DNA of 10,698 nt. Origin: Rhodospirillales bacterium. GTDB lineage: Bacteria; Pseudomonadota; Alphaproteobacteria; Reyranellales; Reyranellaceae. The notes under the pieces are model-generated. The model worked only from the letters and a program-made list of their open reading frames with translations. It did not search any database and had not been told where the DNA came from. This document shows, in pieces, positions 5,806 through 10,698 of this stretch. Within the stretch, counting starts at the first letter, position 1. Every line of letters begins with the position of its first letter. The DNA lies in contig JABMNB010000050.1 in NCBI GenBank assembly GCA_013205335.1, positions 1 through 10,698 of the forward strand. The letters are read 5' to 3'. The position numbers and the translations under genes are program-made.

Positions 5806-7734
5806 TCAGAACCGGGCTTTCACGCCGAAGAAGGCCTGGAAGTACGGTGCCTGGAAGCCTTCCGGCTCCTCGTACACCCGGTTCAGGACGTTTTCGGCGC
5901 GGGCAAAGAGCTGGACCGACGGGATGACGTCGTACTGGGCCGTGATTCGCACCAGCGTGTAAGGGGCCGGGGTCATGATCGCACCGGTGACGGCGTTGGC
6001 GTCGAATCGGCTGTTGACCTGCAGCACGCCGACGCCGAACAGGGTGTTCTCCCACGGCCGTACCTCGGCGCGGATGTTGAAGACGTCGCCGGGGCGACGG
6101 AGCAGCGGCTGGTTGGCATCGACGTTGCGCGCGATCAGGTGGGTGTAGTCGAAATAGAGATCGAACCACTTCGCCGGGCTGATCTGCAGCGTCATTTCGA
6201 AGCCTTCGGTCTGCGCGTTGGCGACGTTCTGCATCAGGGCGAAGGTCGGCGGCGCGCACTGGATCAGGTTCGAGTAGGTGTTGAAGAAATAGGTAATGCC
6301 GGCCTTCACCTTGCGGTCGAAGATCCCCTGCTCCACGCCGACCTCGTAGCCGCGGCTGTATTCCGGCTGCAGGTTGGGATTGCCGCCGCAGAACGGCCCC
6401 GGGCCGAACATTTCGATCAGCGCCGGCGCCTTGAAGGCGGTGCCGTAAGAGGCCTTGATCTTGGTGTCCGTCGGCGCCCACAGGTAGGACGCACCGGCAC
6501 GCCAGGTGCCCACGGTGCCGAACATGTCGTTCATGTCGATGCGGCCGCCGACGTTGAGGTTGAAGCCTTCGAACGGGTTGAGGCGCAGCTGGCCGTAGAT
6601 GCCGGTCTGGGCCATCGTGCCCCAAGCCTGCGTGTAGGGAGTGAACGGACCGACCGTGTTGGTGTAGGCCCATTGCCGGTCGTAATCGATACCGCCGATG
6701 ACCTCGATCTGGTCGATGATCTTAACGAGGTTCTTGAAATCGGCCTGCAGGCGGCGACCGTTGAACCAGCTGTCGGTGTTGAACGGGAACGGGTTCTGCG
6801 GGCTGGCATAGTCGAGATCGTGTCGCGTGATCGTGCTGTAGTTGACCCCGACGACGGGCTTCCAGCGTCCGTCGAAATACGATCCTTCGAGTTCGCCGCG
6901 CGTGTAGAACTGCGACGTGTAGGTATTGGCATTCGGATCTTCCTGCCCGACCTGGTCGTAGTTCACCTTGGTGTCGATGTAGCGGCCGTACCAATTGAAC
7001 TGGGTGTTTTCGTTGATCTCGAAGCCCAGGCGGGCCGCGAGCGTTATGTTGCGGTAGGGGTCTGTGTCGACGAAGCCGCCGTTCGGTGTGAACCGCGCGG
7101 GCACCGGCGTGTCGTTCGGGCTGAACGTGCCGGCGACGGTCAGGTTGTAATTAAATTTTCCTTCGCTACCGCGTACGTAGGCACCGCTGTTGCTTGTCAG
7201 CCGCGTGCCGAGTTCGGTGAACGCCGCACCGTTCATCGGCCCCTTGCCGGCCTTGGTGACCATGTTGATGACGCCGCCCATCGCCTGGCTGCCGTACATC
7301 GTGCTCATGGGGCCGCGCACGACCTCGATGCGGTCGAGGTTCTCGGTGAGGAAGTTTCCGAAGTCGACGGCGCCGTTGCCGCTGGACGGATCGCTGACGT
7401 TGACGCCGTCGATCAGCACCAGCACGTGATTGGAATTGGAGCCGCGCACGAAGACCGAGGTCTGTGTGCCCACGCCGCCGGACTGTTGCACGGAGACGCC
7501 GGGGATGGTCCTCAGCACCTCGGCGGCATTGCGGAGCTGCCGTCGCTGCATCTCTTCCTGCATGACGACGGTGTAGCTGGCCGTGACCTTGTCCGGGTCG
7601 GTGGGGAAGCGATCGGCCGTCACGACCACGGAGGGCAGTGTGCCCGCAGGTTCGGTTTGGGCATGGACGGCCACGGGCGCCACGACGGGCGACGCCAGAA
7701 ACAGGGCAGACAGAATTCTACGGATCGGCGTCAT
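5806..7734 (-). CDS. btuB: TonB-dependent outer-membrane receptor, BtuB type
   Basis: Outer-membrane beta-barrel receptor for vitamin B12/corrinoids, 642 residues (E. coli BtuB is similar, near 600). A Sec signal peptide is visible (MTPIRRILSALFLASPVVAP, cleavage near HA-Q at 25/26). It is followed by a TonB-box-like LPSVVVTADRF (33-43), the plug domain (about 50-165, with RTIPGVSVQQSGG, SVFVRGSNSNHVLVLIDGV and RIEVVRGPMSTMYGSQAMGG), and the barrel, ending in a C-terminal Phe (VKARF) as outer-membrane barrels do. The start at 7734 is preferred over an upstream ATG at 7776 because it has a GGGGGAA ribosome-binding site (7742-7748) and gives a proper signal peptide. The gene sits just downstream of a cobalamin riboswitch, which is the main reason for the B12 rather than siderophore call. 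Confidence 0.9.
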   Translation of the reverse strand: MTPIRRILSALFLASPVVAPVAVHAQTEPAGTLPSVVVTADRFPTDPDKVTASYTVVMQEEMQRRQLRNAAEVLRTIPGVSVQQSGGVGTQTSVFVRGSNSNHVLVLIDGVNVSDPSSGNGAVDFGNFLTENLDRIEVVRGPMSTMYGSQAMGGVINMVTKAGKGPMNGAAFTELGTRLTSNSGAYVRGSEGKFNYNLTVAGTFSPNDTPVPARFTPNGGFVDTDPYRNITLAARLGFEINENTQFNWYGRYIDTKVNYDQVGQEDPNANTYTSQFYTRGELEGSYFDGRWKPVVGVNYSTITRHDLDYASPQNPFPFNTDSWFNGRRLQADFKNLVKIIDQIEVIGGIDYDRQWAYTNTVGPFTPYTQAWGTMAQTGIYGQLRLNPFEGFNLNVGGRIDMNDMFGTVGTWRAGASYLWAPTDTKIKASYGTAFKAPALIEMFGPGPFCGGNPNLQPEYSRGYEVGVEQGIFDRKVKAGITYFFNTYSNLIQCAPPTFALMQNVANAQTEGFEMTLQISPAKWFDLYFDYTHLIARNVDANQPLLRRPGDVFNIRAEVRPWENTLFGVGVLQVNSRFDANAVTGAIMTPAPYTLVRITAQYDVIPSVQLFARAENVLNRVYEEPEGFQAPYFQAFFGVKARF

Positions 7735-7828
7735 AGACGGATTCCCCCAAACAGCAATACGCACAAGGCGCGTCACCGCTCGGTTGACCGTCCCGTTGGA
7801 TTGTCCCGTCCATCGGAAGAGCGACGCT

Positions 7829-8008
7829 ATCGCCGGCAGGTCTTCTGGCTCGCGGGTCTCGGCTCCTGCCCGTCTTCCCAGACCATGGGTCCAGTGACTC
7901 TTGGGCAGTCGCTCGCCGCTTACAGCTGCGGGTACAGCTGCCGATTAGCTCCCGAAGGAGCAGCACGGCATTCCCTGTTAGCCTCCGGTTAAGGAGGACC
8001 GTCGATGT
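7829..8008 (-). ncRNA. Cobalamin (AdoCbl-type) riboswitch in the btuB leader
   Basis: On the minus strand the conserved order of the B12 aptamer is visible: a small hairpin CCTCC-TTAACC-GGAGG (7982-7997), then CTAACAGGGAATGCC, a CTCCTTCGGGAG hairpin, AATCGGCAGCTG, CCCGCAGCTGTAAGCGG, GTCACTGG, GGGAAGACGGGCAGGAG, and finally the B12 box AGCCAGAAGACCTGCC (7835-7850). ATCG near the 5' end can pair with CGAT after the box as P1. Past the box, GCGTC-GCTC (7819-7827) can pair with GAGC-GGT-GACGC (7770-7781). No U-tract terminator is seen before the btuB ribosome-binding site, so control at translation initiation is the more likely mode. Binding of adenosylcobalamin should repress the downstream uptake genes. 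Confidence 0.93.
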
Positions 8009-8013
8009 CCTCT

Positions 8014-8042
8014 CGTTAAGGCACATCGGCAGCGGCCGTCAA
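8014..8042 (-). promoter_or_regulatory. Predicted sigma70-type promoter of the B12 uptake operon
   Basis: Minus-strand TTGACG (8037-8042), 17 bases, then TTAACG (8014-8019) resembles -35/-10 boxes at ideal spacing. It would start transcription near 8006-8008, which is exactly where the riboswitch sequence begins. No other candidate for the leader was seen. Confidence 0.6.
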
Positions 8043-8066
8043 GATTTCGTGATCGGCTGCCATGCG

Positions 8067-8083
8067 ACACGGGTACGCCGTGT
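8067..8083. promoter_or_regulatory. Palindrome in the divergent btuB / phosphatase promoter region
   Basis: ACACGG (8067-8072), five bases, then CCGTGT (8078-8083) forms a perfect 6-base dyad. It lies between the btuB promoter and the phosphatase start. A TACACT (8093-8098) just after it could be the -10 box for the plus-strand gene, putting transcription start at or next to its ATG (leaderless). No -35 match is seen. It could be an operator; no regulator is known. Confidence 0.25.
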
Positions 8084-8103
8084 GGCGCACGCTACACTCG
8101 GCG

Positions 8104-8730
8104 ATGACCAAAATTCTGCTGACTCGTCACGGTCACGTCGACGGAATCCACCCCGCCCGCTTCCGTGGTCGCGCGGAGCTTCCGCTCACCGCCACGGGGC
8201 TGGCGCAGGCCGATGCGCTGGCCGCCCGCATCGCCGCGCGCTGGAAACCCGTGGCCGTCTACACGAGTTCGCTGCAGCGGTGCGTCGTGACGGGCAGCCG
8301 GGTTGCAGAAGTCTGCAGAATTCCCGCGGCTGTCCACGACGGCATGGGCGATATCGACTATGGCGCCTGGCAGATGCGCACCCATGAGGAGATCGAGAAG
8401 GAGACGCCGGACGCCTATCGGCTGTGGCGGCAGGCGCCGCACCTCGTGCGCTTTCCCGATGGTGAGTCGTTGCAGGACGTGGTGGCGCGGACTTCGAACG
8501 CGCTTCGCATGGTGCTGGAGCGGCATCGCGACGAGACGGTCGTCCTGGTCGGTCATGACAGCGTGAACCGCGCGCTGCTGCTGCAGCTCCTCGACCAGCC
8601 GCTGTCGGCTTACTGGAAGCTGGCCCAGGACCCGTGCACGCTGAACGAGGTCGAGGTCTTCGCAGGCGGCGACGTGCGGGTGGGGTTCATCAACGACACC
8701 AGTCACCTCGATCATCTGGACCGGCGCTGA
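8104..8730 (+). CDS. Histidine phosphatase family protein, possible CobC-like alpha-ribazole phosphatase
   Basis: Phosphoglycerate-mutase-like phosphatase of 208 residues. The catalytic site is complete: RHG in ILLTRHGHVDG near the N-terminus (His is phosphorylated), GRAELPLTATGLAQA, the second Arg in YTSSLQRCVVTGSRVAE, an acidic DIDYGAWQMRTHEEI (Asp where many members have Glu) and the second His in VVLVGHDSVNRALLLQLL. The start at 8104 is chosen because the RHG motif normally lies within the first 10-12 residues. An in-frame ATG at 8062 would add 14 residues and lacks a ribosome-binding site. The gene runs divergently from the B12 operon and so is not under its riboswitch. The setting suggests dephosphorylation of alpha-ribazole-5'-phosphate (the CobC step of cobalamin assembly), but family members also act on sugar or nucleotide phosphates, so the substrate is open. 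It ends 22 bases before mnmG. Confidence 0.85.
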   Translation: MTKILLTRHGHVDGIHPARFRGRAELPLTATGLAQADALAARIAARWKPVAVYTSSLQRCVVTGSRVAEVCRIPAAVHDGMGDIDYGAWQMRTHEEIEKETPDAYRLWRQAPHLVRFPDGESLQDVVARTSNALRMVLERHRDETVVLVGHDSVNRALLLQLLDQPLSAYWKLAQDPCTLNEVEVFAGGDVRVGFINDTSHLDHLDRR

Positions 8731-8740
8731 CCGGAGGGGT

Positions 8741-8765
8741 AAAGGGCCCGGCATGCGGGCCTTTT
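8741..8765 (+). terminator. Terminator-shaped hairpin with the mnmG start codon in its loop
   Basis: AAAGGGCCCG (8741-8750), loop GCATG (8751-8755), CGGGCCTTTT (8756-8765) makes a 10-base-pair stem with one G-U pair and ends in a T run, as in an intrinsic terminator. The loop contains ATG at 8753-8755, the mnmG start. It may end transcripts of the upstream phosphatase, limit mnmG translation, or both. A GGAGGGG stretch (8733-8739) lies just before the stem. Confidence 0.5.
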
Positions 8766-10612
8766 CATATGACGTGATCGTGGTGGGCGGCGGCCATGCC
8801 GGCTGTGAAGCCGCGGCCGCGTCGGCGCGCCTGGGGGCCCGCACCCTGCTCCTCACCCACCGCGTCGAGACGATCGGCGAGATGTCCTGCAATCCGGCGA
8901 TCGGGGGGCTCGGCAAGGGCCATCTGGTCCGCGAGATCGATGCGCTGGACGGGATCATGGGGCGGGCGATCGACCGTGGCGGCATCCAGTTTCGCACGCT
9001 CAATCTCTCCAAGGGGCCTGCGGTGCGCGGACCGCGCGCCCAGGCGGATCGCAAGCTCTACCGCCAGGCCATCCAGGCGTTGTTGGCCGAACAGGCCAAC
9101 CTCGAGATCCGGGCCGATGCGGTTGCGGATATCGTTCTGGATACAAGCGGAGCGTGTGCCGGCGTGATCACCGAATCAGGCGCCGAGATCGGCGCCGGGC
9201 GCGTGATCCTGACGACGGGCACGTTCCTGCGCGGCCTGATTCATATGGGCGAAACCAAGATTCCCGCCGGCCGCGCGCGCGGTGACGGGATCGAGGAACC
9301 GTCCACCGCCCTTGCGCTGACATTGCAGCGTCTCGGCTTCAAGCTGGGGCGCCTCAAGACGGGCACGCCGGCCCGCCTTGATGGCCGGACGATCGACTAT
9401 GCCTCACTCGAGCGGCAGGACGGCGATGACCCGCCGCGGCCGTTTTCCTATCTCACCGATCGTATCACGACGCCCCAGGTTCCCTGCCACATCACGACGA
9501 CCACGGCGGCGACGCATGAGATCATCCGCGCCAACCTGCATCGGGCGCCGATGTACTCGGGCCAGATCGAGAGCGTCGGTCCGCGCTATTGTCCCTCGAT
9601 CGAAGACAAGGTCGTCCGGTTCGGCCAGCGCGACCGGCATCAGATATTCCTCGAGCCCGAGGGGCTGGACGATTTTACGGTCTATCCCAATGGCATTTCG
9701 ACCTCGCTGCCGAAGGACGTGCAACTGGCGATGCTGCAGACCATTCCGGGTCTGGAGCGCACCGAGATGCTGCGGCCGGGCTATGCCATCGAGTACGACC
9801 ACATCGATCCGCGGGAGTTGAAGGCCACCCTGGAGACCCGGCGCGTTCCGGGCCTCTACATGGCTGGCCAGATCAACGGCACGACCGGATATGAAGAGGC
9901 GGCGGCCCAGGGCCTGATCGCCGGGTTGAATGCGGTGCTGGCCAAGCCTTTCATCGTCGACCGCGCCGACGGCTATCTCGGCGTCCTGATCGACGATCTC
10001 GTGTCGCTCGGCGTAACCGAACCCTACCGCATGTTCACCTCGCGGGCCGAGTATCGCCTGTGGCTGCGCGCCGACAACGCAGACCAGCGCCTGACCCCGC
10101 GCGGGCTGGAGATCGGCTGTGTCGGGCGAGAACGAGCGACATTGTTTCACGTGAAACATCAAGCCCTGGAAGCGGCCCGTGGCCTTGCCGGTGGTTTGAA
10201 GACCAGTCCTTCCGCCCTGGCGAAGCGCGGCATTGCCATCAACCAGGACGGTGTCGCACGGTCGGCCCTGGATCTGCTGGCCTATCCAGAAATCGGCTGG
10301 GACCGGCTGGTCGAGCTGTGGCCGGAGCTGTCTGGCGTGTCGTCCGAGGTGGCGGAGCAGCTCACGATCGACGCCCGATATGAGGGATATCTCACCCGGC
10401 AGCGCGGCGACATCGCGGCCTATCGTCGGGACGAGGCTTTGAGCCTCCCGTCCGATCTCGACTATGGCGCCATCGGCAGTCTCTCGACGGAAGTTCGCCA
10501 GAAGCTCGAAGCCAATCGCCCGGCAACCCTCGGCCAGGCGGCCCGCATCTCGGGCGTGACCCCGGCGGCATTGGTCGCCCTGCTGAAGCACGTCCGTCGG
10601 CGGGCGGCCTAG
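8753..10612 (+). CDS. mnmG: tRNA uridine 5-carboxymethylaminomethyl modification enzyme MnmG (GidA)
   Basis: FAD-dependent subunit that, with MnmE, places the (carboxymethyl)aminomethyl group on U34 of certain tRNAs, using methylenetetrahydrofolate. It has 619 residues, typical length. Visible features are the N-terminal FAD-binding DVIVVGGGHAGCEAA, then NPAIGGLGKGHLVREIDALDG, RGPRAQADRKLY, the GidA signature GPRYCPSIEDK, and the second signature AGQINGTTGYEEAAAQG. The C-terminal helical domain includes YEGYLTRQ, which helps bind MnmE and tRNA. The start at 8753 gives the usual short lead before the FAD motif; GGAGGGG at 8733-8739 is rather far away. Unusually, mnmE is not directly upstream. 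A parS site lies within the gene (10143-10158) and is read as FHVKH. Confidence 0.97.
   Translation: MRAFSYDVIVVGGGHAGCEAAAASARLGARTLLLTHRVETIGEMSCNPAIGGLGKGHLVREIDALDGIMGRAIDRGGIQFRTLNLSKGPAVRGPRAQADRKLYRQAIQALLAEQANLEIRADAVADIVLDTSGACAGVITESGAEIGAGRVILTTGTFLRGLIHMGETKIPAGRARGDGIEEPSTALALTLQRLGFKLGRLKTGTPARLDGRTIDYASLERQDGDDPPRPFSYLTDRITTPQVPCHITTTTAATHEIIRANLHRAPMYSGQIESVGPRYCPSIEDKVVRFGQRDRHQIFLEPEGLDDFTVYPNGISTSLPKDVQLAMLQTIPGLERTEMLRPGYAIEYDHIDPRELKATLETRRVPGLYMAGQINGTTGYEEAAAQGLIAGLNAVLAKPFIVDRADGYLGVLIDDLVSLGVTEPYRMFTSRAEYRLWLRADNADQRLTPRGLEIGCVGRERATLFHVKHQALEAARGLAGGLKTSPSALAKRGIAINQDGVARSALDLLAYPEIGWDRLVELWPELSGVSSEVAEQLTIDARYEGYLTRQRGDIAAYRRDEALSLPSDLDYGAIGSLSTEVRQKLEANRPATLGQAARISGVTPAALVALLKHVRRRAA
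10143..10158. promoter_or_regulatory. parS centromere site (in mnmG)
   Basis: TGTTTCACGTGAAACA is a perfect 16-base match to the conserved bacterial parS palindrome bound by ParB for chromosome segregation. It lies inside mnmG and encodes LFHVKH in frame. parS sites usually sit close to the replication origin. Confidence 0.93.
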
Positions 10613-10614
10613 TC

Positions 10615-10698
10615 ATGGACCCGCTTCAGGGTGTTTCACGTGAAACACTTGGCCGGCTGGAAACCCTCGTCGAAACGCTGGAGCGCTGGCAAAAGGCC
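10615..10698 (+). CDS. rsmG: 16S rRNA m7G527 methyltransferase RsmG (GidB), N-terminal part only
   Basis: The open frame starts with ATG two bases after the mnmG stop and runs off the window end (28 codons). It reads MDPLQGVSRETLGRLETLVE and then LERWQKA, matching the N-terminus of alphaproteobacterial RsmG, which methylates N7 of G527 in 16S rRNA using S-adenosylmethionine. The catalytic domain is outside the window. It forms the classic mnmG-rsmG order, usually followed by parA-parB. The parS palindrome supplies the GVSRET codons. Confidence 0.85.
   Translation, partial: MDPLQGVSRETLGRLETLVETLERWQKA
10632..10647. promoter_or_regulatory. parS centromere site (in rsmG)
   Basis: A second perfect TGTTTCACGTGAAACA, extended to an 18-base palindrome by flanking G and C (10631-10648). 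It lies near the 5' end of rsmG, 489 bases from the first site. Paired sites in this gene cluster support a location near the origin with ParB loading here. Confidence 0.93.

Noticed and set aside
5810..6673. Upstream extension of the hydrolase frame into btuB
   Set aside because: The frame stays open through the 3' half of btuB, but the translation there is low-complexity Arg/Pro/Gly and no family conservation begins before the N-terminal signal near 5809.
5794..7992. Long plus-strand open frame (732 codons) across the btuB region
   Set aside because: It is antisense to btuB and the riboswitch. The btuB reading has a signal peptide, TonB box, plug motifs and barrel end, while the antisense protein is Val/Asp/Arg-rich without recognisable domains, as expected from GC-rich codon bias.

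Overview
The window is a GC-rich (mid-60s percent by eye) bacterial chromosome segment, most likely from an alphaproteobacterium. The reasons are the mnmG-rsmG pair carrying two perfect parS sites (usually near the origin and followed by parA-parB), the style of the IS630-type transposase, and a GAGGAGC...GCGTCTCGAAGGATG hairpin repeat of a kind I remember from alphaproteobacterial genomes. The genus cannot be fixed from sequence alone.

Layout. Positions 1-1012 hold the 3' part of an IS630-family insertion sequence. Its transposase is split into two frames at a T4A6 tract. The IS abuts, at a TA dinucleotide, what looks like the lysine-rich 3' tail of a DNA-repair ku gene (1012-1249), which carries a further frameshift. 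So the left edge is a disrupted end-joining gene. Positions 1250-2194 are lower in GC and carry one unrecognised 208-residue minus-strand gene.

Positions 2195-8042, minus strand, form a vitamin B12 (corrinoid) uptake locus. In transcription order it has a promoter (8014-8042), a cobalamin riboswitch (about 7829-8008), a BtuB-type TonB-dependent receptor, a nitrilase-superfamily hydrolase with an export signal, and then a BtuF-type binding protein, BtuC-type permease and BtuD-type ATPase. The last three are joined by 4-base ATGA overlaps. A 122-base inverted repeat separates the hydrolase from btuF. The expected path is corrinoid capture at the outer membrane by BtuB, handover to BtuF in the periplasm, and import by BtuCD, all repressed when cobalamin is plentiful. 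The exported hydrolase inside this operon has no established role in B12 uptake and is the most interesting item here.

Positions 8104-8730, divergent on the plus strand, encode a histidine-phosphatase-family enzyme. It could be a CobC-like alpha-ribazole phosphatase given its neighbours, but the family is broad. Then come mnmG (8753-10612), whose start codon lies in the loop of a terminator-shaped hairpin, and the first 28 codons of rsmG (10615 to the window end). One parS site lies inside each of these two coding regions.
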